Shown: positions 10,341-21,480, numbered from the stretch's first letter. The stretch: DNA of 64,000 bases from Ariolimax columbianus (GCA_036924085.1 JAVGWX010000011.1:28441817-28505816), one strand, 5' to 3'. Made by a program: numbers and translations. The notes: generated by a model not told the origin, from the sequence alone.

Positions 10341-11099
10341 TATATAATATTATGGGAAAATGTTTCTCACATACAGTTGGGGATTTAGCACAGTGAGACC
10401 AGCAAAAATGGCGTTTAACAGGCATCTGGTCTAATTTTGTTCTCGTGCTTTAGTCCTTTAAGGATGCCGCGAGGTCACAGGTTTGACCGTGATTCAAACT
10501 AGTCGACGACTTACCCTTGTGTCCACGGAAACATGTTGCCGTTTTCCTTTTGATTAATTAGTTCGTTCATTTTGGGGTGCTTTTCCCTCCGACTATCTTG
10601 GCATAGCCATCGGCTATTTGAAAATGCATTTCGGTTACCCTGTGTCATACTTCCACTGTCCAGTGCACACGGCTTAACTTTACCAGATTGGCACATTTGT
10701 CCAGTTTGCTGACAGTGTCGGTATTGGTGTGACTAGGAAACTACACATGGACTAAAAATGGAGTAACACATTGCCTGGGAGAGATCTGGTTAGCAACATG
10801 CCCAAGACACATCGCCCACACAGTGATACCTTTAATTCTCACGACCCGCGTCGTTTGTAACGATGTACTCGTCTCCCATCAAATAGTCCGCAGAGACCTC
10901 GGTCGACACACTTACCATGAAACTACAGGGCTTCATCCTCGGATATTAGAAGTTCAATGAGAATTGCAATTTGAAGTGTCCTTTTTTTTGCCGCAGTACG
11001 TGGGCAAGGCAGTGGTCGCTTGGGCCACTGATGTCTAAGCGAAGATTATTATTATTCTAGTACGGCGACGTGCACAGTTCCAATTGGCAGGGAATCATG
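10341..11099. other. Unassigned sequence
   Basis: No open frame with a known motif and no repeat found. It may be old, unrecognisable repeat sequence. Confidence 0.4.
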
Positions 11100-11286
11100 T
11101 GACCGGATTCTTTTTTCTCTCATGGGTTTTTGCCGAGAGTTTATGTATATATTCTTCATCTTCTTTCTCTCATTGGTTTTCCCTAGAGTTAATATATAGA
11201 TTCTTCATCTTTCTCTCATGGGTTTTCCCCTAGAGTTTATATATATATATATTCTTCATCTTCTTTCTCTCATGGGTTTTGCCGAG

Positions 11287-11341
<55 letters not shown>

Positions 11342-11462
11342 CATCTTCTTTCTCTCATGGGTTTTGCCGAGAGTTTATATATATATATATATTATTCATC
11401 TTCTTTCTCTCATGGGTTTTGCCGAGAGTTTATATATATATATATTATTCATCTTCTTCCTA
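11100..11462. repeat. TA microsatellite embedded in a tandem repeat
   Basis: Five to six units of CTTCTTTCTCTCATGGGTTT then TGCCGAGAGTT are each followed by a TA run of different length. The longest run is 11293-11336. The conserved arm is stable while the TA part varies, so the unit and the microsatellite expanded together. Apparent Tyr/Ile-rich frames are artefacts. Confidence 0.9.
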
Positions 11463-11600
11463 GGAGCTCGTGGACGAATTGTATTGATGCTTGCATGCTG
11501 ACAAGGAGGGCAGCGGATCGAATCCCCGGTATAGCATATGTTGTTTTTCTGTTGCCGGTGAAATAAACACACTAAGTAGCACACAACGTGACGACAGTAG
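11463..11600 (+). mobile_element. tRNA-like SINE head (fragment)
   Basis: The sequence GGACGAATTGTATTGATGC, then GCGGATCGAATCCCCGG, has a B-box-like GATCGAATCCC and a weak A box at tRNA spacing. No tail family was identified. Confidence 0.4.
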
Positions 11601-12270
11601 AGCCGAAGCGGCCTTAGTCCTCAGCCTAAAAACATCTCGACTACTCCAGCTTCGTCTTTTTCTTCTTCTTCTTTTTCTTCTTCTTTTGTCCTACTGCTCT
11701 TGCCATACGGCGTCGCAGAGAGGTGGGATACGTATATTTCTTGTTATCGCCAAGTGGGAGGTTTGTGCTGTGGTTAGGTGTAACTTCCTGAGAGTGTCAG
11801 AACCACCCTAGATCCATCGACGTCGTGGTCTGCGTCTTGCTCGTGGATCGGATACCTGCATATGATATGCTCTTGATGCAGACTGGTCATACTGCATTAT
11901 AAATGACCAAACCACTTGACTTGTTGAGAGTTAATGTAGGCACTAGCTGGGTTTGTCCCTATTGTCTACAACCCCGACAATAAGAATAAAGTCGTACAGC
12001 AGGTTTTTATTCATCTTCATGCCTTTCTTCTACTTTCTTTTCTTCTTTATCGTCTACATCTTTTACTAATTCTTATTTATGTTTTCTTCTCCTTCTTTAA
12101 CTTTTTCTTCCTGTTCTCCAGAACCCACAAAGAAAGTGAGTTATTCACGATTGTATCATATGTTTTTTTCGGGAAATCAAAAAGATATATTTAACCTGCA
12201 CTAACAACGTACGTCTGAACGTATAGCCTGCACAAAATTATGAAATATTTGTAGCTATTTTATAATTCTT
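11601..12270. other. Unassigned, pyrimidine-rich in part
   Basis: CTT-rich tracts lie at 11648-11690 and 12010-12120. Each could be the reversed GAA-type tail of a minus-strand LINE, but no protein match next to them is convincing. Confidence 0.35.
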
Positions 12271-12518
12271 CTTCTAGTGGAATGCCAACGAACGTCAATC
12301 AATAAAAGTTCGTCGCTCCTGTCGGAGCATAGGCCATTGACAACATCTCGCCAGCGTACACGGTCATTGTCTGCTCTTTCTGCGCGGTAATGTGCTGTTC
12401 TTTCTGCCTCTCTCTAGGTGTACTAATCTAATCCTTGTTCCTCCTCACATCCATGTCTCCATGTATATTTTAGTCTACCTCTTTCTCTCCCATTGAAAAT
12501 TCCATGTACGAGGCGTGT

Positions 12519-13243
12519 TCAAATGAAACCGGACCTAACTGCACTAAGTGAACATAGGTACGATGCGCATGATGTAAACAGAATATACCAACCGTCAAGT
12601 TTGCAAAATTTCATTATCCTACGACTCATAGTTTCTTTAGGCAGACCGTTGAAAACATGGCGTGTGTGATACGGAATCCATCCAGAGTTGATCAGCGAGC
12701 AGTGATTCAGTTTCTAACAGCTGAAGGATGTCCATGATTCATTCGCAGAATGCAGGGAGTTTAAGGTAACAAAAGTGTGGCGAACGTAAGCTCCGGCGAC
12801 GGTCCACCCTAATTGCTGATAAATTTTTGCGATGACATCTTCTGACGCACCAATATGCTTCTGACCTGGTCTCGGCTGATTTTTATTAACTCACGTGCTT
12901 CTGTAAACATCGTTGTCCAGTTCTTCACTGTTGTCTTCGACGCACTTATGTCACCATACACTGCCTGCATTCTGCGATTACTGTCAACTGGTCGACATCC
13001 TTCAACTGTTAGAAACCGAATACACCGCTGGCTGATCAACTTTGGACGGATTCCGTATCACACCCGCCATGTTTTTAATGGTCTTCTGAGGAAACTATGA
13101 GTCGGAGGATAACATTTTGCAAACTTGACGGTTGGTATACGTTGTTTACATCAGCAGTGACGTTTTTATGCGCATCGTACGCATGTTCACTTGTTGCAGT
13201 TATGTACGGTTTAATTTGAACACGCCACGTAAGAGCCTGCTCG
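12519..13243. mobile_element. Fold-back mariner derivative made of two 5' ends
   Basis: The left arm reads CGAGGCGTGTTCAAATGAAA. The right arm, read on the minus strand, begins CGTGGCGTGTTCAAATTAAA. The arms stay similar for about 250 bases, through untranslated sequence into the transposase start (MACVIRNPSRVDQRAV on the left; MAGVIRNPSKVDQ on the right). The right arm continues further (VEGCRPVDSNRRMQAVYGD, ASKTTVKNWTTMFTEARE), a helix-turn-helix DNA-binding part. Catalytic domains and the original 3' end are absent. TA flanks both sides, and the LINE frame resumes across the insertion. Confidence 0.8.
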
Positions 13244-13625
13244 GCTATGTTGGACAATGACGTCCGGGGCGTATGTCCTATCCAGTCCCATTTTCTTCTC
13301 TTAATTTGTTGCTACAGTGGCTATTTTTGACTCCTTTCCCATTGGTCTTCATTCCTCACTAAGTCCTGTCACTTCTAGTTCGTTATCTGTCGTAGACATC
13401 TGTTCATGAAGGACTGGAGTCTCTTTTGTATGGCCTTGATTGTTCTCCATGTTTCGTCTCCATACAGTCGTACTGAATTGACACTGGCGTTCAATATTCT
13501 AACTGGAGCTACTCTTTTCTCTGGATTACCATATGTTGTTCAGCGTCATGAATGCCCCTCTTCCCTTTCCATTTCCGACCCTTACATCTGTGCCTCACGA
13601 TGTCAGTTGTGCTGCCCAAATAGGT

Positions 13626-13866
13626 CGTTGTTGTTGTTGAATGCCCGTAATGAGTAGGATTACTCGTTTGTGTGCTCTAACAAGGACGTTACTTCATTGA
13701 CGGGTTGTCGTAGTTTTCCTCACATCACGAGCGTGCTGATGAAGGTGAGCCGCTGTCCTCCAGGCGGCTGTTTTATGCTTGGCTTCTGCGTGTTGCTCAC
13801 TACCACGGGGATCACATATATCTCTCTCCTCGTTACCCAGTCTATCGTGAAAACAGCCCGTTTCTA
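13626..13866 (-). mobile_element. SINE family E with perfect 13-bp target duplication
   Basis: The 241-bp insertion lies between TGCCCAAATAGGT at 13613-13625 and the same 13 bases at 13867-13879. Read on the minus strand it ends in CAACAACAACAACG, the usual (AAC)n tail of this family. The body matches copies at 28505, 42085, 42840 and 52185 (blocks GCCAAGCATA-AACAGCCGCCTGGAGGA and ATGTGAGGAAA). It splits the LINE frame at VDRFTYLG. Confidence 0.92.
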
Positions 13867-14169
13867 TGCCCAAATAGGTAAATCTATCCACCTCTTCCAA
13901 CTGCTCTCCGTCTAGGATAATTTTTTCTTTGCTGAAAGTATTGAATTTAAGGAACTGGGTTTTCTTCATGTTGATGTTCAGTCCTAATTTGACTGATTGC
14001 TATTTCACCCTATCACGTTTCTCATGCATTTGGCTATGACTGTGGAACAAATGTACCAGATCATCTGCGTAGTCCAGATTCTCCAGCTGTGACAGAAGTG
14101 TCCACTGAACACCAATTCTTTTTTCCCCCTCGATTGATGTTCCCCAATTAACAGACACCTAACGATACC

Positions 14170-14500
14170 AAACATGACCAGAAGCTGTGGGGCTGTTACC
14201 CGGATCTGGAGACTGTGGACTTCGTCCTTGCGACGGGACTACAGATCTAGCATGACCAAAAAGCCTGAACGTAGACGAAGAAGACAATCACCTGTACTGT
14301 TCAACATATACACATTAACCGTAGGCAATGCACATCCCAAAGCGCCAGACCAAATATTACATTTGTAATATATGGCTCAGATAGATAATACAACTGGCAA
14401 GACAGCTGCAAGCGGGGTCCTGTAACACCAAAGACAATGATAGCGACAATGATAGCTGCCAACCTCAAACAGCGGCTAATTTTCATCCCATCCAATCAGT
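14170..14500 (+). mobile_element. Possible LINE RT fragment
   Basis: QSPVLFNIYTLTVGNAHPKA resembles the RT segment VLSPVLFNIYT that precedes the catalytic YADD motif. The following sequence has stops and no YADD. Weak, and could be chance. Confidence 0.35.
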
Positions 14501-14713
14501 TGGTTTTGTAAGTCATCGTTTCTTGGCTAGATATCTTCACATTTTCAAAGTCATATTGTGAATGGTTGGAACGGATCAAGAATTAAGGAATGCGACTATT
14601 CGTTTGGTGCACCAAATAAGAGTCATACTTAAACGTCTTTCTGTAAAGTCTAGATACGCACTGGCTCAGGCCAAAGTCTACACGCGAGTAGCCGCAGACA
14701 AGAGGCACCTACT

Positions 14714-15225
14714 TCATATGAACATTGCCGATCTTGATGACCCGTTCCTCAGCGTAGCTGCGGGTCTCAATTTTGTCTTCAGCGGACTTGTCTTGGGGCA
14801 CGGAAGTCCAGTGCGTGGTAAGTGCTCCTCTAGGGGCATCTCGGATGTTGCAGCATACAGCAAGGGCGTCTGACCAACGCTTTGGAGGTCTTTCCGCGGT
14901 CTTTTCTTACATCGCTGTACACCAACGACCATCGTTTCGTCGCAACATGTGACCTGCCCATCTATCTTTTGCCTTGTCTGCATGGATTACCGCATCCTTC
15001 ACCATGTCGGAATTGTGGAGACCTTGCATACGTTGGTTTCGGAGAGTGATTCCGACCAAGCGTTTCTCAAGGGAGGCATGGGTCACTCTCAATTAGTCCT
15101 CTAGTGATTTTGTTAGTGTCTACGCCTCGGCACCGTAGCACATTGCAGGGAGTACAGTGGAATTGAAGAGGGAGGCTCGTAGGTCTTGGGCAGGACAACC
15201 GTCCATGATCGTGTTAATAGACATT
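14714..15225 (-). mobile_element. LINE RT C-terminal region
   Basis: On the minus strand: DGCPAQDLRASLFNSTVLPA, MCYGAEA, LRVTHASLEKRLVGITLRNQ, DKAKDRWAGHMLRRNDGRWC and PLEEHLPRTGLPCPKTSP. This is the post-catalytic region and basic C-terminus of an RTE-like polyprotein, with two stops. It belongs to a subfamily different from the other RTE-like copies here. Confidence 0.85.
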
Positions 15226-15329
15226 GCAGATATCAAGGGTAAAAGAATCAGGAGAGGAATGTCAAAGTGACGAAGACAGAGAGAACCTTTGGTTGGGTAA
15301 CCAAAGAAGAGCCATAAAGAAAAGGGAAA

Positions 15330-16110
15330 AATGGATTGCCTCCGGGTCATTATCGATTTGGGAAGAGAATGCAGAGAAGGGTGCAGTGGGAAAGCGGACC
15401 TCGTAGTTCAACAACTAAAAAGTGAAAATGTCCAGGATTCTGATAGTGTCATATATACCGATAGATATGTACTACGTGGTAAGAAAGCCGATTTGGGACA
15501 CTCTGCTAGAGTGAGAGGTAGGGTCGTTCCCGAGAAGAGTGGTGCATGCAGGATAATAACGTTCAATATCAGAATGGAGATCGAGGCATTGACTCAGACC
15601 CTGATGTGGCTATATTTTATCCCTTTAGTGAGGGCAGTCATTGTCTCTGGCTTTCAATCCTTGCTTCGGAAGGCATAGAAAGGTTGCCCGTGGCATGTGG
15701 GGATAGTGGCCTCTAACCTCCGGAAACTAGTCTGGATCGACTGTCCTGACCATACTGGGGTTTGTGGAAATGAAAGACCTGCCGTATCAGGGTCACCCGC
15801 AGCTGGGGCATTGGTAATGGATAGCGGTGACATTTTGATACTGATCAACGACCACCTTTTGAATGAAGACAATGCGACTGTTGAACCATCAATGCATAAA
15901 TTACACGTTGTTGAAATCATACGCGGGTCCAGCAGAGAGGGGCGCATGAGAGGACGGAGCAGGAGTGTGTAAAACCAGCGATCTACAGGAACCATCATAT
16001 CTGTTTTCGTCGACATTTGCTGAGAGGGTCAGACCACCTATGATTCTGCCTGCAGTGTAGTCATGTCAAAGATCAGGTCTCAGAGTAAACACAACGATAT
16101 CCTGCAGAGT
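15330..16110 (+). mobile_element. RNase H part of an I/Jockey-type LINE, decayed
   Basis: The frame gives LVVQQLKSENVQDSDSVIYT then DRYVLRGKKADLG. Active relatives read YTDGS, so Gly-Ser is replaced by Arg-Tyr. It continues GACRIITFNIRMEIEALTQT (the Glu of the active site), VRAVIVSGFQSLLRK (relatives have SDSQSL, so the Asp is Gly) and VWIDCPDHTGVCGNERPAVS (relatives have NERAD). Two of four RNase H acids are lost. A third LINE RNase H lineage in this window. Confidence 0.75.
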
Positions 16111-16309
16111 CCAGCCCACATAGTAAATCCACCAAGGCACGCGTGATGTGACATTTCTTAAGCAACGTCGCAGTGAAGGGGGACCTCCCTAACACTAGAT
16201 TCAGTTGGCGTGTCATTGTAAGACGTAGAAAGTTGAAATATATAGGCGTAACATTTGATCAGTGTGCCATATAACTACCATGTAAATCAATTAAATTGAA
16301 GTGCCGTCT

Positions 16310-17010
16310 CCGTAATGACGGTTAGCTGCAATTGACCTCCAATATCCTCTGTCTCTTGCCTTGATCGTACACTCTGTCAGACTGACATTAGTCCATCTTT
16401 TGATGTTGGTCCTCCAATTATAGCGCTGTCCGCCTCTAGTTCGCCGACCTTCAACCTTTCCCTCTAATATTGTTTAAAAAAAGTATCATGGTTATTTTAT
16501 ATGTCCAAAATATTTGACATGCCTAATTAAATGTCTGTCAATAGCTCTTTGCCCATGCTTAGCCGCTTCAAAAAAGGCTTCGAGAGTAAACCGTGAGGAA
16601 AAAATCTGCATCCTGTGCTCATAATGTCTGGCCAAAGGTAGCTCAGGAGGAGTGAGCGAAGTTGACAAACTGCGCACATGTCCTCACTTTATTCCAAATC
16701 ACATCGCAAGTCACTCTCTCACCCATTTCAGCGGACAGAGCTAAAAGAAACATATTTTCGCACGGGTAAACAGAAAGAGTATGAGCGAGAGAGAGAAAGA
16801 GAGAGAGAGCGAGAGTGTGAGAGAGGGGGAGTTATATCAAACGTAATGGACGAACATCACTCTCGTTAGGACGTCGCTACTTGTTTGCTCCCCTTTCCAC
16901 GAAATGCTACACATTTTTCTGTTTAACCACACTTCGAGGGCTTCTATTTTGTGCTGTTTGTCCATAGTCCATGTTTCTGCACAGTATACCGTAATAATAT
17001 TGAATATACG
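16310..17010 (-). mobile_element. RTE-like LINE C-terminus, split by an insertion
   Basis: On the minus strand from 17010: ITVYCAETWTMDKQHKIEAL, EVWLNRKMCSISWKGEQT, then about 340 bases of unrelated sequence (about 16530-16870, including a GA repeat). It resumes at LIRHVKYFGHIK and continues GRRTRGGQRYNWRTNIKRWT and RDRGYWRSIAANRHYGDG. It is the same kind of C-terminal region as 27170-27593. Confidence 0.8.
16780..16828. repeat. (GA)n microsatellite
   Basis: GAGAGA/AAGAGA run with a few interruptions, inside the sequence that splits the LINE at 16310-17010. Confidence 0.85.
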
Positions 17011-17011
17011 A

Positions 17012-17230
17012 GGAGCGTTCAAATAAAACCGTAACTTTCGGGTCTAATGATTGGCTTCATATGAGGATTTCTCACCTGCGGGGATCACGTCGAACCTAAC
17101 CCTGACTAACCAAACTGCTGATCTCGACAACAGCCGTCTCCAGGACGACCAAAGGGGAGGCCAGGTTAGGGCCTTGGCCAGTATGTTTCCCCTGTCCCTG
17201 TATAAACCGATGGCCCTAGGCTGACCAGAT
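17012..17230. mobile_element. Mariner end followed by SINE E remnant
   Basis: 17012-17040 (ATACGAGGAGCGTTCAAATA) resembles the outer end of the mariners at 18592-20285 and 26543. From about 17085 the sequence is like SINE E read on the minus strand (GGGGATCACGTCGAACC, then GGCCTTGGCCAGTATGTTTC), diverged. Confidence 0.5.
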
Positions 17231-18100
17231 GTTAGCCTCTTCGTCCCAAAACATAGTATAAAACATCATTTACATTAATTCCAGGTAGAATCAGCATCAT
17301 TAGGAGGCGATATTATATGGAACCATCGACACTTCTATATAGGTAGTAGAACTCTGTAAACAGCTATTTATATCGTTGTTGGAGTCATCAAAGCCTTTAT
17401 ATATTATTTGAATGATTTAATTTTTGTCTCCCTCACAAACGGCATTTAAATAATGTCTCAAAAGTGGAAATACATGTGTAGGTGTGTAGATATATAAGTA
17501 TCTGTATATATATATATGTGGGCATTTATAGTTACACATGTGTATATATGTATATATAGGTTTATATATGTATATCCCTTCTGCGGGCATCCTCACCACT
17601 ATATACTTATACTTAATATAATTATACTATATCTTATACTACTACTACATCAACCGTAGTTATTTATTTAATTAATTATCTATGTATCAATTTTTTTGGT
17701 TTTGTTTTGTTGTTGTTGTGGATTTCTATTCCTGAGCCTATCACACATTCAACACCTAATTATATGCGAGAGCTAGAGGGCACAGGTGAAACGGCGGATC
17801 TACACGTGGCCCACGAAAGTCAGTAAATCGCTTACAAGTTGGAATACATGGCTGCCATGGACAAATATATGAGAACAGTAAAAACTAGAAACACCAAGAC
17901 GAGACGGAAGGAAAAAACACAGATGGGCCCAACAACAGAAGGAAGACCCTTTTCAATTAATTTATATTGTACTCTGAATCTTATGTATCCAGTATATTGT
18001 TTGTCATATTTCACAATAATTCCATTTCATTCATCCTCGTTGTACACCTCACTACACTGCTATCTTCACAGTTTAAAAAAAATAAAATGTATGATGGTGT
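17231..18100. other. AT-rich unassigned sequence
   Basis: Imperfect TA/TATG runs lie at about 17480-17575 and a T/GTT-rich tract at 17695-17725. No gene recognised. Confidence 0.4.
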
Positions 18101-18103
18101 TAA

Positions 18104-18138
18104 AAAAAAAAAAAAAAGGAGGGGGGTGGGAGTGTGTG

Positions 18139-18170
<32 letters not shown>

Positions 18171-18213
18171 TGCCGTGCGTGCGTGCGTGAGAGAGAGAGA
18201 GAGAGAGAGAAAA
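18104..18213. repeat. Compound microsatellite (A)n-(GT)n-(GCGT)n-(GA)n
   Basis: Four simple repeats follow directly on one another: an A run at 18102-18117, GT at 18132-18151, GCGT at 18151-18190 and GA at 18188-18210. Open frames across it are artefacts. Confidence 0.9.
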
Positions 18214-18591
18214 TCAAGTAGGAAGGAAAATATACTCATTCCCAAAATGGTTCCAGGAAAACAATTGTGCATCAGAAACTCGACTGGGTAAACCGAGGAA
18301 CACAAGAAAATAAAAAATAGCAACCAAATACCTAATAAGAACAACGAGGATCATCAGATGGCGAGGAACAATGGAAGGAACATCACGGAAACACCAGGCT
18401 AGGTACAAACAGACACACACACGTATCGAAGCACTGGTTTATGCGTCTTAATATCGCCCAAATTTACTAAGGTCTTGGGTGAAATAGGCGCGCCTCCGCC
18501 AGTAGAAACTAGTGATGCAAACACATACAATAAAAAAAATTAAAAAAACAAATAGTTCTACCTGAACTGTCCGAAATGAATAGCGGGCTAG

Positions 18592-20285
18592 AACTATTAT
18601 CATACGTTAGGGGCGCTTGTGTTCTATTTACTGCTAGGTGGCCCACTTGCCATGACAGATAAATAAAAATGTGGGCAACACTGTTTGTGCTTACATGGAG
18701 CATCGTGTTGTAATGAAGTTTCTTTTGAACGAAGGCGTGAAACCTGCGGAAATTTACAGAAGACTGGAATCAAATACGTTAATGAGACACTCAGTCACAG
18801 TAATACATTTGAATAGTGTAAACGTTTTAGAGATGGCCGTACACCGGCGAGGGATGATCCCGGTCGTCATTCCTGTGAATATCCAGATTGTGGAACGACT
18901 TACCGTGGAAAAACGACGCATAACCTGATTCGAAATTGCACACGAGGTAAGTCTTTCTCTTGGTACGGTGAACATTATTATTTATGAACATCTGCATTTT
19001 TGGAAGGTAGTGGACGTTGGGTGTCAAGACAGCTTTCCGCTTTTGACAGCCAGAAAAGAGTGCAAGTCTGCACTGAATTGAAGGAACGTTTTGACATGGA
19101 AGGGTGTGCCTTTTTGGATCGCTTCATTACATATGACGAAACCTGGGAACATCAGCATACTCCTGAATCGAAATGAACACCCAAACAGTGAATGCATGCG
19201 CAATCACCACCACCCAAACATTTAGGACAATTGCGTCTGCAGGTAAAGTGATGGCGAGTGTTTTCTGGGACAAATATGGCATCATTCATGTTGATTTTCT
19301 ACCCAGTGGTGCCACTATGAACAGTGAACAGTACAGACGGCCTTGTTTTATCAAAAAGGGCGTCCTGCTCCTTCAAGATAACGCTCATACGGCTCACCAC
19401 ACTATGTGTCATCTGCAGCAACTTAGCTGGGAGGTATTGCCACATCCACCTTACAGCCCAGACCTCATTCTAAGCGATTTACACCTGTTTGGGCCCCTAA
19501 GAGAATCCCTAGAGTCAGCATCTCAGCACTGATGACGAAGTGAAACAGGCTGTCCTTGATTGGTTCAGATATGTTGTTGTTGTTGTTGTTATCCCATAGC
19601 TGCTGAGCAAACCTGCTCTTGACAGCCCAATACCATTGTTATATAGATACAGGTCTTTTATTTACTTATTTCACTGCTCGTACAGTGTTTTGGCAATTGT
19701 CATCAGCGCTTGTAAGAATCTTTTCCTCATGTCCGCAAGCGCATTGCACTCAATGAGTAGATATCGAACAGTTTCATCAGGTAAAGAGTACAACCTGCAC
19801 AGGGGTAGGTGCTGTGGATTGATGCGGTTTAAGTGGCTATTGGCTCTGGTATGTCCTGTTCGGAACTGAAAGATGCGACTTTGATATCTTCTATGTAGTT
19901 TATTTATTTCATCGTAACTTTTTGGCTGTGACATTTCGCTTAATACACTGCGACCTATTGTTCCCGTCGCCCACCTGTTCATCCAGATTCCCCGAGTATT
20001 ATTCTTAATAATTCGTTTTCCTGTGTGGTTACTGCAGGGTCTATCCAATTGTTGTTTCTATGCTCCTGTTTTTGCCAATCTGTCGGTCATCTCGTTCCCT
20101 AGTAGCCCACTACCAGGTTCAGACATACTGACAAATATTTATACGTTGAAGCTTTTCAAGCATTAATTAATCACCGGGATAAGTGCATAAACGTCGCACG
20201 AGCTTATGTCGAAAAATAAATGGCCTTTTAACTTCTGAAAATTAAAAAAACATTTATTTGAACGGACCTCGTATATAACACATAA
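18592..20285 (+). mobile_element. Mariner-type transposon with broken transposase, interrupted by a LINE
   Basis: The transposase starts near 18693 (MEHRVVMKFLLNEGVKPAEI, helix-turn-helix region) and continues in pieces: CTELKERFDMEGCAFLDRFI, TYDETWEH (first Asp, 19135-19137), LLLQDNAHTAHHT (second Asp, 19377-19379), and PPYSPDLILSDLHLF (third Asp, 19476-19478). The usual mariner spacing between the last two Asp is 34 residues. Here 32 lie between them, a two-codon loss. There are stops and frame changes near 18929 and 19171. The 3' end is at 20115-20285, finishing in GAACGGACCTCGTATAT. The matching 5' inverted end is not visible. A LINE occupies 19573-20115. Confidence 0.85.
19573..20115 (-). 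mobile_element. RNase H-type LINE 3' end inserted antisense in the mariner
   Basis: On the minus strand: GSGLLGNEMTDRLAKTGA (end of RNase H), DRPCSNHTGKRIIKNNTRGI, YQSRIFQFRTGHTRANSHLN, ETVRYLLIECNALADMRKRF, then a 3' end CTATGGGATAACAACAACAA. It is flanked by GGTTCAGATAT (19562-19572) and GGTTCAGACAT (20116-20126), an 11-bp duplication with one mismatch. The mariner frame resumes right after it. 5' truncated. Confidence 0.9.
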
Positions 20286-20354
20286 TGAGTCTAATTTAAT
20301 GTGTTGGTTAATGACCAGGCTGGTAAATGTTTTTGGCCATTATTGTTCACTACG

Positions 20355-20606
20355 TCATTCCCTCTCACACCTACCATCACCAGTGATTATCTCTCCCAGA
20401 TACAAATAGCTGTCTTCCTGTTCTAGTATCACACCGTTCACTCGGGCATTAGTTGTAGCCTTCACATTTGTTTTGGTAAACAACATAGCTTTTGTTTTGT
20501 TAGTGTTAATGTCTAAACCATGGTCATTACTTCTGGCGTGGAATATCTTGCCAAGATCTTGAAATGTTTTCTCACTTTCAGCCAACAATACATTTTGATC
20601 AAACAA
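20355..20606 (-). mobile_element. RTE-like LINE RT fragment
   Basis: On the minus strand: FDQNVLLAESEKTFQDLGKI, HGLDINTNKTKAMLFTKTNV, EQEDSYLYLGEIITGDGRCE. Relatives start FADDTVL, so the catalytic Asp pair is gone. One frame stays open for 83 codons. Confidence 0.8.
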
Positions 20607-20766
20607 GGGAGGTTAGAACAAAGGAAGGGCACATGTTGTACCAGGGTGCAAACGAGAGGCATACTTGGTCATTTGTAATGTTTGTCTGTGCTGATAATAT
20701 TCTAATTGCAAATTAATTTTTTTGTTCAGTAACGTTGTGACATGCTGCATTCTAACACATCTTGGT

Positions 20767-21135
20767 TAAGCTAGTTAGTTAGTTTTCTTTCCAATTGTGC
20801 CGTTGAGCGGCGTGGGAAGTTTAAGTCGTATGTCCTGCGCCAAGTGCGTTGCGTCGGTCAATGTGAACCCCTGTCGCTGTAAAATCACTCTAATGTCATC
20901 TATCCACATGTCTGGAGGCCGCCAACCTTGCCATATAGTCAGATCTACCAGCGCTGTAAGCCATCAGTGGAAGTTGATGAGGGCGCATTGTCATAAGATG
21001 ACGAAACCAACTTATTTTCTGCCTGGAAATGTATTCGGCACAAGACATAGTTCTGACCATATTTCGAATGTCGTCGTTCCGAATTTTGTCTTTCCTGGTA
21101 ACACCAAAGTTAAGTGCTTAGTTGAATTTTTTAAA
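20767..21135 (-). mobile_element. LINE C-terminus and 3' end, family repeated at 29590
   Basis: The minus strand gives IDDIRVILQRQGFTLTDATH and LAQDIRLKLPTPLNGTIG before a stop, with frame-broken upstream codons (RLPTDGLQRW). The tail is ACTAACTAACTAG. The copy at 29590-29930 agrees over about 330 bases with scattered changes. Typical basic LINE C-terminus. Confidence 0.75.
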
Positions 21136-21138
21136 ACT

Positions 21139-21480
21139 GGTATTGTTGTTGTTCTTGTTATCCCATAGCTACTGAGCAAGCCTGCTCTTGACAGCCAAAT
21201 GCTTGTATTGATACATGTCTTCTTCGGATGTTTCACTGCTTCTTACAGTGTGTTTCCAATTGTCGGTAGTGCTTGTAAGAATCTTTTACTCATGTCAGCA
21301 AGCGCCTTGCACTCAATGAGTAGGTGTCGAACTGTTTCATCAGGGGGAGAGCAATGTCAGCACGAGGGCAGGTGCTGTTGATTGATGCGGTTAAAAAGGC
21401 TATAGACTAGTGTGTAATTTTCGTAACTGAAAGACGAGATTTTAATCTCTTCTCTGTAGTTTATTTATGTCAACATTGCT
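21139..21480 (-). mobile_element. Second copy of the LINE 3' end seen at 19573
   Basis: It matches 19573-19910 block for block (TTATCCCATAGCT, CTGCTCTTGACAGCC, AATGAGTAG-TGTCGAAC). It ends on the left in a GTT-rich run, so the minus-strand tail is (AAC)n. It directly abuts another LINE end at 21135. Confidence 0.85.

Larger units (their letters stand above)
12275..14160 (-). mobile_element. RTE-like LINE, RT to 3' end, with two insertions
   Basis: Read on the minus strand from 14160: RIGVQWTLLSQLENLDYADD (intact catalytic YADD, 14060-14071), MKKTQFLKFNTFSKEKIILD, GEQLEEVDRFTYLG, then a SINE (13626-13866). It continues with WRTIKAIQKRLQSFMNRCLR, HTPRTSLSNIAEQALTWNFQ, a fold-back mariner (12519-13243), and WERKR and RWRDVVNGLCSDRSDE to the 3' end. 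This is the palm motif C to C-terminus of an RTE-like polyprotein. The endonuclease and first RT motifs are missing (5' truncated). Several frameshifts exist even without the insertions. Confidence 0.85.

Noticed and set aside
11290..11340. Promoter TATA boxes
   Set aside because: They are TA microsatellites inside a tandem repeat, not positioned before any gene.
20640..20720. Plus-strand RT motif (FVCADNILIAN)
   Set aside because: A short isolated match with no flanking RT sequence. Chance is likely.
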